From NCBI RefSeq assembly GCF_964204645.1, contig NC_134036.1, forward strand, positions 11,020,704 through 11,084,703: a DNA stretch of 64,000 bases, written 5' to 3'. Below the pieces are notes generated by a model. That model was given only the letters and a program-made list of their open reading frames with translations, was not told the DNA's origin and searched no databases. Positions within the stretch are counted from its first letter, which is position 1. Each line of letters begins with the position of its first letter. Below, piece after piece: positions 1 through 12,122 of this stretch. The position numbers and the translations under genes were made by a program. This DNA is from Tubulanus polymorphus. Lineage: Eukaryota; Nemertea; Palaeonemertea; Tubulaniformes; Tubulanidae.

Positions 1-2804
1 TTGTTGGTTAGCAATGACATCTGGAAATTCCCAAAATCTGATTATTTAACAGTTATCAACAGGCTCTCAGCGAATATTTTTTTTCAGATAATGGTACCAG
101 GATTAAACTAATGCTGCATCAGAAAAAAATGTATTTGATATCACAAATCAGTGTTAACGGGTTTTCTGCATTTCTAAAGCGTTACTAGTTTCGTCAAAAT
201 TAGTCTCATCAGTTCGTAACAGCACAGTTATGGTTAATTCAAAGTTCATTTTTTGGCAAATTTAGACTAATATGAAATCGACGAAATGGCATAATATATT
301 ATATTGGAGCCCGAAACTTAAGGGGCAGACAGTGAAATAAAAGTTAAACAACGCGCTGATATTCGTAAACGTTCTTTACATAAAAACAACGTAAATCATA
401 GTCACAAAATTCAAACGAAAAGTAAAATAGATATAACAAAGAAACGATAGATTATCAAATAAGGGATAGGATTGACTAGAAGGGTAACACTGTTACTACT
501 TATACCCCGCCCTTGTTTTCACCATAACCCAAACACCACCCGAGCGAAATTTACAAAACAATGACAATTAATCTATTTTACTTATACATTTTGTATAATG
601 ATATTTCTTATAATAACGTTTGATAATGAAAAATATAGATTTGTATATTACATCACTGCGCTTACCTTGGTCGCTAGTTTTAACGTATTCGGCTCTCGAA
701 AAAAAAATCTCGAGTCAGAACCTGTCGATGAATGAATAATAAATATTGCGTGCGTTTATACAATTCAACTGAAATTATACCAATGATTGCCCAGCTTGAT
801 ATTGATCGAAATTTGCGTCGATGTAGAATCGATATGCACACGGCCCTTTAAAATCGATCTGCGCGCATCACAGAGTTTTAAGTGTATATAACGTTTCGAT
901 CTCACGGAAATTTATCATATTTGATTAGCTGTCGTTTTCCAGACTTTCAAATATTAATTTGTCATATGCTAATCAAATATGATATATTCCTGTGAGATCG
1001 AATAAAATATTTTCGCTGATGTACCATGTGTGTGTATAGAACGTATTATTCTGACCGGCCTTACATCTGCGATTGTAAGTGACCATGGAATCCGATGGTT
1101 GTGTGGATTGTAAATTTCCAGCGCGTGTTTTGTCGACCACTGGGTTTGGTCCCGACTGCCGAATTAATGCCGTAGATCACAGTTACTCGCTGTATAAACG
1201 ACATGCACAGTTGTCACGCCCTGTTTTTACCGTCAATCGGGTCATCGTCAGTGCTTTTAAATCTGCCAAAAATTTGTGGACTGTCAAATCTTTTATTTTT
1301 TTATTTGGCTTACTAATTTGCAAATAATCAAAGCCACCATCCCAACTCTGTGTAAATACCGTACTAGGACGTATCTTTACAATAAGTAGAGACGTAGCGT
1401 GGTTTCCGCAAACTACAACGGTTTTATAGTTAAAGGACGTGCCGTCATATGATACAACGTGTTGACTGTGCTTTCATTGACAAACACGAATGCTTTTGGC
1501 CGATTGATTATTTTCATTTAAACGATTATCATGTTTTACTGACCGCCTAAAATTGGTGTGAATTGAGGTACTTATCTATATAAGATGATTCTCGCATTTT
1601 GAAAAGGATATTTAGATATTATTGTCGCCATGCATATTTATAGTTTTTGCAGAAACTGTGTTGTTAATCCAAAGAGAGTTTTCTTTTCTTAAACTCGAGA
1701 ATCTTCAATTTCAAAGTCAATTCGACACCGATCTCCTTGAGCAATGAACCAACATAAAACTGAAACATATCCAAGCGACGGATGAGGTCAATTAGGTGAA
1801 GTTTAACCTATAGTTAGATAGTTATACGTTATAATGAGAATTATTATTTCTAAATTCGTAGTCGTGAAATCAATGGAAATACTAATGGGACTGTGGTTTC
1901 TATAAATAAATGAAGGCGAAGAAAACTGAAAACTGCTCCTGAACCAGGTTCCACTTAATATATGAGCAATTACTCATTGGTTCAAAGAATATCCAAGTGG
2001 AAAAAAATTCATTTACCCTATATGATGGAGTATTCTTATATATCGGTCTACATATCATAGTCTATTAATTAAGGGGTTTTGCAGATAAGGTTCGTACAAT
2101 TACTTAACGCTCTATTCAGGTCTTTTTCGACCATGAACCAAATCATTTGACTCTGGCTCCAGTTCCAGTGTTATGTGTGTTTTATTTTACTCTGAATCCA
2201 GTATACAATTTTGGTAATTTTTGTCTCTTAGTGTAATGGTAAAGATGAAAACTGGATTCGGAATCCATTAATTTGATATGGCTGAATACGTTTATTAGTT
2301 AACTATATAATTTTGGGTCCGGAATCTTTAGTAAAATATAAAACAGACGCAATTGGTTCATATTTTACCCGTTTACACTCGGGATTCAAGTGCTGAAATT
2401 AACGCCCGACAAGTTGAGAGAATTGAATAGAAAAGTAAATAGTGTATGAATATCTGAAGTGTAAATACATCAGCGAATTTTCTATATAAACGTTTTTATA
2501 TCGAATGCAGCAACCGAACGTTTAACACGAAGGCAAAACCGTTAGTAGATAACATACGTATAGTGATAGCAAATGTGCGCGATATTTTTCATTAACGTGT
2601 CACATTTAGTAGAACATGTACATTCTAAGTGTTTCGAGGTTTTAACCGATATAGATTAGAAGTTATGTTGCATACATTTCATACCAAATTGTTCTTATAT
2701 TTGAGATGAGGAACTAATTTCATTGAATGATTCAGGTGTTTTAAAAAAGACGCGAAGGGGCTTCTGAACTAATTTCAAACGACTAATCAAACGAATCACG
2801 CGTT
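1..2804. other. Non-coding host sequence, no gene recognised
   Basis: No open reading frame here resembles a known protein. The longest (1079-1327, 82 codons) has no recognisable motif. The only structure I see is the inverted repeat listed separately. Composition changes near 2,805, where the A+T-rich Polinton begins. Confidence 0.6.
895..1002. repeat. Inverted repeat with 35-bp arms
   Basis: Positions 895-929 and 968-1002 are near-perfect reverse complements (a few mismatches), separated by about 38 bases. The arms start with TTCGATCTCAC. It could be a small foldback element or the residue of a MITE. No target duplication was identified. Confidence 0.7.
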
Positions 2805-2840
2805 CTTAACATATAAATGAATCAATTATGATAAATTATA

Positions 2841-5371
2841 ATGACAGAAGAAGATAAAGAAGCATTTGAGTTTGCAGATAAATGTTATTATTGTGAAAAG
2901 ATATTTAATTTTAGAGATAAAAAAGTAAGAGACCATGATCATTTGAATGGAAAGTTTAGAGGTGCTGCACATGAGAATTGTAACTTACAAGCTAAGAAAA
3001 TTAACTTTGTACCAGTTATATTTCATAATCTATCAGGATATGATGCACATTTATTCATCAAACAGTTATGTCATAAAATAGAAGAAATCAATAATAAAAT
3101 AGACAGATTAAATTCAAATAGATCAAAAGATAAAATACCAACTTATAAATTTAAAATGTTAGCTAGAACATCTGAGAATTATATATCATTCCAATTTGGT
3201 TGCCTAAGATTTATAGATTCATATAGATTTTTAAATAGTTCATTAGATAACTTATCAAAATCATTAGTTGATGATGAATTAAAAATATTAAAACAACACT
3301 ACCCAAATAATGATGATTTTAAATTAATGAGATATAAAGGCGCAATTCCATATTCTTTCTATAAAAATCATAATGATTTTAACATAACTGAATTATTGAA
3401 AGAACAATTCTATGATGAATTAAAAAATGAATATGTTAAAGATGAAGTCTATAATAGAACATTGAATATTTGGAATCATTTCAAAATAGAAAATCATGGA
3501 CAATTAGTAGATTTATATTTAAAATCAAATGGATCATTATTATCGGATATATTCGAAAGATTTAGAGATGTAAACCTAAAATATTTTAATATTCATCCAT
3601 TGTTATTCCAGCCCAGGTTTAACATGGGATTGTGGTTTAAAATTTACAGATATAAAAATGGATTTGTTAACAAATATAGATCAATTATTATTATTTGAAA
3701 AATCTATAAGAGGAGGTGTTTCAGGTGTATTAGGGGATATAGATATTTCAATGTAAATGATAACCCTGGATATAAGTTATTATATATAGATGCAAATAAT
3801 CTATATGGTTGGGCAATGATGGAACCACAACCTTATGGAGTATTTGAAATAAGTGAAGTTTCACAACATGAAAATAATGATAAATTTGATTGGAAGAAAA
3901 TAATTCTAGATATTGCAGATGATTCAGATACTGGTTACTTCTTTATTGTAGATTTAGAATATCCTGAACATATTAAATTTAAATCTAGAAATCTAGCATA
4001 CTGTCCAGAACATAAAACTGTTACTCATGAAGAATTATCAAATTTAAAAAAAGAATTAAACCCGAAAATCATATTCATACAGAAAAGTTAATGGTAACTC
4101 AAGAAGATAAATATAATTATGTAGTACATTATAGAATGTTAATGTTTTATCTAAAACAAGGAATGATCCTAAAAAAGTACATAGTTATATTTCATTCAGT
4201 CAATCTAAGTGGTTAGAAAAATATATAGATTTTAACACCAAACAAGGACATGAAGCTAAAACTGATTTCGAGAAAGATTTCTTCAAGTTAATGAATAATG
4301 CATTCTATGGTAAGACTTGTGAAAATATTAGAAATAGAAATGATATTGAGTTAGTTAGTAATGGTAAAAGGATAAGGCATTTACAATCATATCCTAAGTT
4401 TTTAGGTAACAGAATATTTGATGAAAATTTAGCCGCAGTTAAAATGAGAAGAACTTCTATGAAATTTAATAAACCAATCTATGTTGGCGGTTTAGTTTTA
4501 GAATTATCAAAATTACTAATGTATGAATTTTATTATAACATATTACAACCTCATTTTGGAGAAAAACATATAGACATCCTATATCTAGATACTGATGCGT
4601 ACATATTAAAGATAAAAACTAATAACATAACTGATGATTTAAAAACATTAAAACATCATTTTGATTTCAGTAACTATCCTAAAGATCATGAATTGTTTAG
4701 CAATGATTATAAAAAAGTTCCCGGTAAATTCAAAGATGAATTAGGTGGTGAAGAAATGATAGAGTTCATAGGTATTAGATCTAAAATGTATTCGTAAAGA
4801 AAGATATCAAACAGATTTTAATTCTAAAATGAAACAATGTCTAGGTAATAGATTATCACAATTATTCAGTAAAGAAGCGCATTCAGTTACACTATCTAAT
4901 TTATTGGGTTGTTCAGATGAATTTCTCAAATCATGGATTGTATATCAATTCAACGATAAAATGAATGAAAAAAACTATGGTGAATACTTTCATATTGATC
5001 ATGTGTTACCGATATCTAAATTTAACATGAATGATGAACACAATCAGAAATTAATTTGGAATTGGAAGAATCTAAGACCTCTTGAAAAGAAAGAAAATCA
5101 AATCAAATCTAATAAACTAGATTTTCAGTTATATTTGGATCAATTAGATAAAGCAAAGAAATTCATTGAATTTTGGAACAATGAACCAAATAATGAACAA
5201 TATGTTGAAGAAATTGAAAAGATTAGTCTAAACCCATTTGATGATAAAAGATATATTCTGGATGATGGAATTCATACAGTTGCTTGTGGATGTAATTTAG
5301 ATGAATACTTAAAATTTAAAACAGAAAAAACAAAAGAGAACGAGATAATGAAAAGAATTCTATCGTGTTAA
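2841..5371 (+). pseudogene. P1 protein-primed DNA polymerase B (broken, HNH inserted)
   Basis: Would replicate the linear element DNA. The first reading frame (2841-3698) starts with a Cys/His endonuclease-VII-like module (C15, C18, the DHDH run at 31-34, H44, C47), then the exonuclease motif FHNLSGYDAHLF (residues 61-72). Palm motif A (LYIDANNLYGWAM) lies at about 3780-3818, motif B (MNNAFYGKT) at 4291-4317 and motif C (YLDTDAY, a variant of YTDTDS) near 4584. Frames change near 3605, again between 3690 and 3780, and between 4091 and 4291. After SKMYS (4797) the expected thumb region is replaced by an HNH gene, and the polymerase C-terminal signature FDDKRYILDDGIHT resumes at about 5239. A TAAATG at 2814-2819 upstream suggests the true start was near 2817. 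It is a clear pseudogene of DNA_pol_B_2 type. Confidence 0.9.
4793..5213 (+). mobile_element. HNH endonuclease module inserted in the P1 polymerase gene
   Basis: From about ERYQTDFN to NNEQYVE the frame matches the free-standing HNH gene at 16304-16750 and not a polymerase. The HNH core is FHIDH followed by WKNLRPLEKKEN, with H55, D57, H58 and N81 counted from the Met at 4829. It then runs without a stop into the polymerase tail. The N-terminal zinc-ribbon half seen in the 16.3-17.0 kb copy is missing. About 70 codons of polymerase expected from the family appear to have been lost at the insertion point (family knowledge, not measured). It reads like a homing-type endonuclease invasion. Confidence 0.8.
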
Positions 5372-5400
5372 TCAAATTTTAATAAAAATATGTATTATAA

Positions 5401-5750
5401 ATGGAGAGTAAACAAACACACAGTGAGAGCAACAAATTATTTCTAGATAGAATAAAAGATACTACAAATGTAAAATCTGTAGATTATAAATTCAAAAAGT
5501 TAACAGAATTAATAATCCATAAGAAATATCTAATTACAAATATTGATACAGTTACTAACAAATATGGAGATAAATTAGTTATACACTTAGAATATGAAGG
5601 ATTAAAAGGAAATACATATACATTCAGAACATATTTACCAGATTTTATAGATTATCAAGTGAAGATTTAGAAGAATTATGTTCTGGTGATTTCTATTTCG
5701 TATACAAAGGTAAGAATGAAAAGGGGCACCATGAAATAGATTTCGAATAA
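5401..5750 (+). pseudogene. P1 small OB-like (possible ssDNA-binding) protein
   Basis: The protein begins MESKQTHSESNK and has a beta-rich core (FKKLTELIIHKKYLITNIDTV). It belongs to a small family I recognise from invertebrate Polinton loci, usually ending with a YFVYKGK segment. That segment is present here but in another frame, so there is a frameshift near 5640. An OB-fold ssDNA-binding role is an inference from its size and beta pattern. The start carries the P1 TAAATGG context. A second copy (fragment) lies on the minus strand at 29158-29390. Confidence 0.6.
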
Positions 5751-5764
5751 AATATGTAAAATAA

Positions 5765-6523
5765 ATGGTAGAATTGAAATAATACAGAATATTTGTTGAT
5801 TCTAGAAGACTTACAAATTATAAATCACATAATTTACTAGTACAATTAGATAGAGAATTCAAGAATTGTGTAGATTTAAAATTAGTAAATATAAGTTTAT
5901 GTAATTCTTTTTACAATGTATCGGATAAAACTATTGAACATAGAGTCTTTTTAATTCATGATAGAAATAAATGTAAATGGTTTCATCTTTATCTTAAACC
6001 AGGATTATATAATTTAGATACATTAGCGCAGGAAATTAATAGAAGAGCTCGGTTGAAAATGGGTGCATCTGCTGGATTTGGATTAAGACTGATTAAAAGT
6101 GATAGCTCCGATAAAATAAGAATAAAATTAGGTAATGAAGATCAACATCAATTTCTAGTTAAAAAACCTTTAGCTAAAATTTTAGGAATAACCCCAGATG
6201 TACGGATACGCAATGCTGATTCTACACCAAACTTAATACCTTTTACACACTTTTATATTTATTGCAATTTAATTGATCCTACAAAAACATTCGAAGCAAC
6301 TAAAGATATAACTTGTAATTCTGGTTTACTAAACATTTTACCATTGAAGAATGTTAAAGAATTTGGAACGCAAATAAATTATAATTTAACAGAATGTGAT
6401 TTCAAACCATGCATTCCTCGTTTTAATAATTTTAGATTAGAAATTAGAAATCATAATGGATATTTAATTGATTTGAATAACTTTCCTGTAATTTATGAAT
6501 TAGTTATAAGATGTAGAGAGTAA
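5765..6523 (+). pseudogene. P1 penton-like minor capsid protein
   Basis: Reading from the ATG at 5765 (context AATAAATGG) gives about 252 codons with one in-frame TAA at 5780-5782, six codons in. The beta-rich pattern, with an early NSFYN segment, a PGLYNLDTLAQEI segment and a final VIYELVIR strand, fits the single-jelly-roll penton-like proteins of Polintons. A shorter internal start at 6059 would avoid the stop but lose the N-terminal third. The function rests on family resemblance and gene position. Confidence 0.6.
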
Positions 6524-6541
6524 TTTTTTTTCACTATATAA

Positions 6542-6883
6542 ATGAATATAACTGTTGGACCGAGTATATGTTTTAGGTTTGATTTTAAACATGGTAAAGA
6601 AATGAGAATTAAACTAAATGATGTAATTACTGATATAAAAAGTAAATCATTTAACAATGCATCAATGATTAATAAAGAAAATTATAATATAGGAAAAGTA
6701 TTTGATTTAATTAAATCACCTTTAGAATATTATGAATTAAATGAAGATCGAATTATTGATAATATTAAAAACATATTAACCAAAATATATGATAATCATA
6801 AAAGTAGTAATGAAATAAATGTTGAAATAATCATAAATAAGATAACTAAATATTTTGATGATAGTAATTTCTTTGATAAATAA
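6542..6883 (+). CDS. P1 hypothetical protein, 113 aa
   Basis: Intact small gene starting in TATATAAATG context, 18 bases after the penton-like gene. It is rich in Asn, Lys and Ile and predicted mostly helical in its second half. No motif or membrane segment is recognised. It is immediately followed by the next gene without a spacer. Confidence 0.6.
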   Translation: MNITVGPSICFRFDFKHGKEMRIKLNDVITDIKSKSFNNASMINKENYNIGKVFDLIKSPLEYYELNEDRIIDNIKNILTKIYDNHKSSNEINVEIIINKITKYFDDSNFFDK

Positions 6884-7105
6884 ATGAGTGATAATAAGTG
6901 GATAATAACTGGATTATATCATGGAGCATTACTATCAGTTGGAACTGTTGGTTATTCAATGGTTTTAAAAAAAGTATTTATAATGGGAAGTATTAATGTT
7001 GATAGATTTGATATAAATGATATCTTAAAATTAACATTAGCAGTTACTTTATCTAAGTTAACTATTGATTATTTGGAAAAACAAAAATATATTCCTCCCA
7101 TATAA
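6884..7105 (+). CDS. P1 small membrane protein, 73 aa
   Basis: The ATG follows the preceding stop directly (TAAATG). Two hydrophobic segments are visible (about residues 5-25 and 46-60), then LEKQKYIPPI. This layout, with an ending like (V/I)DYxxKQKxIP, resembles a small membrane protein conserved in coral and other invertebrate Polintons. Its role is unknown, perhaps a virion membrane or exit protein. Confidence 0.6.
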   Translation: MSDNKWIITGLYHGALLSVGTVGYSMVLKKVFIMGSINVDRFDINDILKLTLAVTLSKLTIDYLEKQKYIPPI

Positions 7106-7129
7106 ATGCGTAATTATTTTACTAAATAA

Positions 7130-7552
7130 ATGGCTTCTGCAGTTATAACTATTATAGGAACGGCAATTGTTAACGCTTTAGCATTTACTGGAGGTGGATA
7201 TTTATTTAAGCATATTGATAAAAATGGATCATTATCAGAACAAAAAAGACATAACTTAGCATTAGAAAAATATAATAAAGCAGCAGAAGAATATAGAGAA
7301 AAGAGGCAAAACTATATGGATTATATTAACAAGGAATTATATGATCAGAAGATTTCACATAGAGATTTTCAATCAGTTGATGATGCAATGAGTTTATATA
7401 ACGCGGTAACCAATAAAGAAAAATTACATCTACATAAACCTACAATATCAGATTATTATACCCAAAGTAAAGAACAACAGAAATATGAAATAATATGGAT
7501 TTTAGGTGGAACTGTTATTGTTATATTTGTAGCGTATAGATTTACTAATTAG
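7130..7552 (+). CDS. P1 conserved two-TM coiled-coil protein
   Basis: Intact 140-codon gene starting AAATAAATGG. It has an N-terminal hydrophobic segment (residues 4-25), a charged helical middle beginning KRHNLALEKYNK, a TISDYYTQSKEQQKYE motif and a C-terminal membrane segment (about 121-137). The RHNxAxE and SDYYxxSExQK patterns match a protein family I know from several invertebrate Polintons, of unknown function. Confidence 0.65.
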   Translation: MASAVITIIGTAIVNALAFTGGGYLFKHIDKNGSLSEQKRHNLALEKYNKAAEEYREKRQNYMDYINKELYDQKISHRDFQSVDDAMSLYNAVTNKEKLHLHKPTISDYYTQSKEQQKYEIIWILGGTVIVIFVAYRFTN

Positions 7553-7573
7553 TAATTTTTTTTTGCAAAATAA

Positions 7574-8000
7574 ATGGATGATAATATTGATATTATTCCT
7601 CATGATATAAAGAAAAATAAATTAAAAATATATTTAGAAAAAAAAAATATTAGAATTTGAAAGTGACTTAAAGATAAAAAACAAAAAATATTTAAAAAGT
7701 AAAATTATATATTATTTGATTATAAGTGGTTCGGTTACAATTAGTTCTGTAATAACATTTCTAGCAATATTCAGTCCATTAACACCTTTAGCTATATCAA
7801 TTGGTGTATTAGGATTAAGTTCAAGTGTTTTAACCGGAATAAGTTCAAAATTAAATATAAAAAGTAATAAAGAAAAAATCAAAACTAATGTAAAAGAAAT
7901 TGATAAATTAAAGAATACACTAGATTATATAATAAGTTCAAATGGCCATATAACAGTTGAAGAACAAGATAAATTATTAAAAGAATTAGTTAATTATTAA
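7574..8000 (+). pseudogene. P1 conserved membrane protein with one frameshift
   Basis: Starts in AATAAATGG context with MDDNIDIIPHD. The frame breaks in a run of A residues at about 7639-7648 and continues from about 7650. The C-terminal part has a hydrophobic stretch (IISGSVTISSVITFLAIF and following) and ends with a charged helix (TVEEQDKLLKELVNY). It matches a Polinton family with this hydrophobic hairpin and acidic tail. The break in a homopolymer could also be a sequencing error. Confidence 0.6.
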
Positions 8001-8016
8001 TTTTTTAATTATATAA

Positions 8017-8967
8017 ATGGGGTTTCCAAAAGCTTTCCAATATAATAAATCAATTAAATATAATATTCCTGCAATAGATTTAAAACAAAATATTACATAT
8101 AAAATTGTAGTTTTGAATTCATTAACTAATTTAGAAATTTACGTTACTCAATCACAGTTTTTATTTCTAAATTGGAAAATATGTTTAATACATATGAAGT
8201 TACTTTTACTCGAGATGAGTATCATATGTATAAAGTAAAATCTAATATGAAATATTGGCAGAACCAATTAAATTTTGCTGTTTATTGCGCAACAACTGGT
8301 TGCGGTATAAGTTGGAATGATCATTTAAATAACTTAGATAAAAATTTGAATTATTCTGATTTAAAATTAATTCACACGATATTTAGATTTCACACATATT
8401 TTCAAATCAGAATAATATTAAATGAATTAGAATGTCCTTTACCCGGATCTAAATATTTTAAAGAATTGGACAATAATATTAATCTATCTAAGTTTTATAA
8501 AATATGTAATGAATTTAATATAAACATTAATTCCGATTTTAGAGCGCATGGTAAATTGCCATTGTGTTGGTGAAGAGTATGAAATAAAAAGAATTGATTA
8601 TATGCATAGAATTGGAGCTTATCATAATTATAAAATTGATAATAATAATGGTTGGGTTAATTTCATTTTAGAAAATGGTGAAGGTTTTACAAAATCAGGT
8701 ATACAAAGAATAAATCAATCAATTAGAACTTATTTGATATGTATTTTAGGTGCGCAAGTTGAAACAAGATCACCAATAGTTGGAAATGATAACACTTCAT
8801 TCGATGCGCAGAAACAATTCAATGTATTATTTGAAGATTCCATTCATAATGATAAAAGTATATCGATTCCAGAAAACATTGTAAGATATCAAAATTATTT
8901 AGATAAATCACATATTAGATTAAATTATTGTATAAGCCCTAATCTATTAATTATTTCTAATGATTAA
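8017..8967 (+). pseudogene. P1 large conserved virion-type protein (broken)
   Basis: Starts TTATATAAATGG. The first 50 codons are in one frame, the middle (8172-8573) in a second and the end (8548-8967) in a third. Signature stretches NTYEVTFTRDEYHMYKV, CATTGCGISWNDHLN and EGFTKSGIQRINQSIRTY are hallmarks of a protein I recognise as widely conserved in invertebrate Polintons and usually unannotated. Its size and its place among structural genes suggest a virion protein. Breaks lie near 8165 and 8555. Confidence 0.65.
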
Positions 8968-8976
8968 GTATTAAAG

Positions 8977-9300
8977 ATGGGAAATATAATTGGTTATAAT
9001 AATCTAATTAAAACTGCAACAATAAATAATTCATTTGGATTAAATGATATAAATAAAACGATTATTACTGCTCCAAAATTAATGGAAGGTGAAAAAAATA
9101 AAAAACACATTCAATCAACTGAAACTAAAACTAATGATTCTAAAATAAAAGATTACAATACATCAGAAAATATTAGAACTGATAATATTCAACATGATAT
9201 AATTAAAACTGATAGTGATAATAAATCCCATGAAAATGCTAAATTAGCTATAACTTGTATAGGAATTGTAATCGGAGGAATATTATATTTTAAATTTTAA
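8977..9300 (+). CDS. P1 MGNxxGYNNLI protein with C-terminal TM
   Basis: Intact 107-codon gene whose start MGNIIGYNNLI is a conserved Polinton small-protein signature. Gly2 makes N-myristoylation plausible. The middle is polar and low-complexity (Asn, Lys, Thr). The end is a single membrane segment (about residues 88-107). It begins nine bases after the preceding gene and lacks the TAAATG context. Confidence 0.6.
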   Translation: MGNIIGYNNLIKTATINNSFGLNDINKTIITAPKLMEGEKNKKHIQSTETKTNDSKIKDYNTSENIRTDNIQHDIIKTDSDNKSHENAKLAITCIGIVIGGILYFKF

Positions 9301-9315
9301 TTTTTTATTATATAA

Positions 9316-10275
9316 ATGGATGAAGAAATTCCATTGGATCCTTTAGATGAACCTGGTATAAGTGATGAACCACAACCTGATTTTAATGAAACTAATATTG
9401 ATAATGATGATGAATCAGCATATACTTCTAATTCTAATTTAGCAGATAGTGGTTCTAAAGCCCCATCAACACAAGAAAATGATAGAAGAACTAGATCGAG
9501 AATAGATCCTGAAAATGAAAATCCAGATTTATGAAAGAAAAATTTAGAATATAATGAATTTATGTATAAATTCATACCTGTATTTAAAGATTCTGTATAT
9601 AATATAAATGCTAGAGGCGCCAGACTTTTAGTACAAGATTTAAAATATTTAGATGGTGAATATTATTATCATTTGAAAGATGATTATTATATTGATATCT
9701 CTTATAAAAAACAAGAAAAAATATTAAAAGAATCAACTTTGGGAAAAGAACCAGATAGAATTAAAAGAATAAGTAATAGTAATGTAATAACTGATCTTAC
9801 CGACACAGAAATAAATCAAAATAGAAGAGTATCTAAACAAAGAATTAATGACTTATTTGAAACAATCGATGATAATTCAGAAAAAGAAACAACTTCTGAA
9901 CAGAATAAAACTTCCAAAACTAGTAATCTTAAATCAAACACTGAAGTTCAAACTGAAAAACTTTTACCGAATGGATTACTTGATGCAACAGATCAAGAAA
10001 TAGAAGCTTTAAGTATGTTTTCTAAAAAAACAATTAGAGAAATAATAAGTATACGAAATGAAGCCGATAAAATTGCGCGCGAAAAAAATATTAGATATAA
10101 TAAAATTAAACCTTTAGAAAATAAATTATTCGACACCAGAAAAGAATTAGAACAATTAAAATTAGATAGAGAATTTAAAGTTATTGAAGAAATTGAATTT
10201 AAAAAAAGAAATGCATATTTAGAAAAAGAAATTGATGATTTAGAATATAACATAGATTTCAGAAAGAAAAAATGA
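9316..10275 (+). pseudogene. P1 acidic then coiled-coil protein with one in-frame stop
   Basis: Starts TTATATAAATGG. The first 72 codons are highly acidic and proline-rich. A TGA at 9532-9534 interrupts the frame, which then continues without a shift to 10275. The C-terminal third (about 10110-10265) is a long charged coiled coil. I do not recognise the family. It overlaps the next gene by four bases (ATGA). Confidence 0.55.
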
Positions 10276-10747
10276 AATTATTATTAAAATCATATGATTA
10301 TTGTATTAATAGATTAAAAGTTGTTGTTAAAGAGTTAATAATAAAACCAAATTCTGACATATCACTAAAAGATAGAATAAAATTATTATTTAAGTTTGAA
10401 GGAATACCAATTCTTTCAATTCTAACAGCTGTAACTATGTTATTTACAACAATTGGTTTAGCAATATCAAATTCTACTCCTACTCCCAATAAACCGGATA
10501 AACCCCCAGATAGTAATTCTATACAAGATAAAGTTAAGGATGGTTTAAAAAAATAGCAAAATATTTATGGGAACTATCTAAAAAATCTGCTGCAGCATTA
10601 CCAGGAATTATTGCATCAATTGTTGGTTTTATATTCAAATCTGCCGGGAATATTCTTAACTTTGCTGCTGAACATATTATTTTATTTTTAATTACAGTTG
10701 TAAGTGCAATTATTTTTGGGTTAGTTAACATGATAAAAAATAAATAA
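10272..10747 (+). pseudogene. P1 conserved membrane protein (SILTA / SAAALPGI type)
   Basis: The frame opened at 10272 has a hydrophobic segment (GIPILSILTAVTMLFTTIGL) followed by a proline-rich linker. It stops at 10556 in an A-rich run, and the next frame carries KKSAAALPGIIASIVGF and further hydrophobic stretches to 10747. A SILTA segment followed by AAALPGI is a recognisable Polinton protein layout, so this is one gene with a one-base frameshift near 10550. Role unknown; probably virion or membrane associated. Confidence 0.65.
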
Positions 10748-10766
10748 TTATGTTTTTGTTAAATAA

Positions 10767-12122
10767 ATGAGTGGGAGTTATATCAATCCTTCTAAGAATC
10801 ATAGAATATCTAATGCTATTAAAGCAGAAAGATCACATCATATAATTACTCATAACCTTTCTAATATTAATCCTGATGAAACTTTATATGTTAGAATTCC
10901 TCGATTAACACAAAATACTTTTTATGTTCCAAATAGTATTTATTTATCAGCCGATATAAAAGTAATCGGTAATAACAATAATTATGTTGTTGATAATGTT
11001 GGGAGATATTTGATTAAAAAATTAACTATAAAGATTTGCCCAGAAACAGCTTTCTCATTAGATGATTATAATCTATTTATGCATTATAAAAATTTATGGT
11101 TAACTAAAGAAAATAGAAATAATATGATATTTCAAGGCATCCAATCAGAAAACCAAAATAAATTAAGATCAGGAGCTAATGACGCAATAGTGACTCGTAC
11201 CGCAGATAATTTGATAAAAAAGATTTATGGAAGCAAATATAAAATTCCATTAGACTTTGAATTGATAAATAATAATGCGCCTTTATATAAATATGCAATT
11301 CAAGAAGATGTTATATTAGAAATAACATTTGCTCCTGTAAATGAAATTGTTTTATCTAGCGTTATTAAAGATTTGGGTTATAAATTATCGAATATATGTT
11401 TAGAATATGATACAGTAACTGATGAACATATTTCAAGTATAATTCAAACTAAATACAATCAAGGATTTTCATTATTATATGATTATATTGATAAATTTAA
11501 AACTGTAACTATTAATGCAAATGATGAAATAATTTATGAGAATATTAACTTCCCAAGAAGATCTATTAAAGGTATATTAATATTTTTTACCATTGCAACA
11601 TATTCTAATGGTGCAATACAGGTTGATAAGTATTAAAATCCTGAAATAACAAAAGTAGAAATAACTATCGAAGGAATAGCAAATAAAATATTTTGTCAAG
11701 GAATGAGAATGATAGATCAATGGCCAGAAATTAGAAAACATTTTATGAATGAAAAAGTGAAATCATCTGAAAATTGTAATATTAATCGAATTGATTATTA
11801 TACCGGTAATAAATATGCATTATGGTTAGATTTTAGAACAACAGAGGATAATTCATTACATGGTTCTGGAAAAAAATTACAAAACACTAAAGATGGAATA
11901 CAATTATTCATGACAAAGAAAAAAGGAAGCCTAAATTTCAAAATGCATATTTATATTATATCTGACGCGCAATTAAATATTGTAAATTCTCAATTAAATA
12001 GTGTTATGTATAAGAATTTTAACTTTAATAAAAATTTATATAATAAATGGAAGGAGGTTAAGTATATAAACATATTCCATATATCGATACACATGCAAAT
12101 AATGATGGTTTATATTATGTAA
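10767..12122 (+). pseudogene. P1 major capsid protein candidate (one in-frame stop)
   Basis: About 450 codons starting AAATAAATGAG with MSGSYINPSKNHRIS. The only clear break is a TAA at 11634-11636, after which the same frame continues. Conserved landmarks include INPDETLYVRIPRL, FYVPNSIYLSADI and HGSGKKLQNTKDGIQL. Length, beta-rich content and position fit a double-jelly-roll capsid of the Polinton type; the family is conserved in many coral and invertebrate Polintons. The last part beyond about 12030 may be out-of-frame tail overlapping the next gene. A 180-bp piece of a related copy lies at 38760-38939. Confidence 0.65.

Larger units (their letters stand above)
5392..10769 (+). promoter_or_regulatory. 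TAAATG start-site motif of P1 genes
   Basis: At least thirteen P1 genes begin inside (T)ATAAATG or AATAAATG: plus-strand starts at 5401, 5765, 6542, 6884, 7130, 7574, 8017, 9316, 10767 and 12047, and minus-strand starts at 14020, 16096 and 16980. Several are preceded by a run of T. Poxvirus late promoters have the same TAAATG at the start codon. The element is A+T-rich, so part of this is background, but TAA directly before ATG in most genes is more than I would expect. Exceptions are starts that overlap the previous gene. Confidence 0.45.

Noticed and set aside
1079-1327. 82-codon ORF near the left edge
   Set aside because: No motif, no family resemblance and no supporting context.
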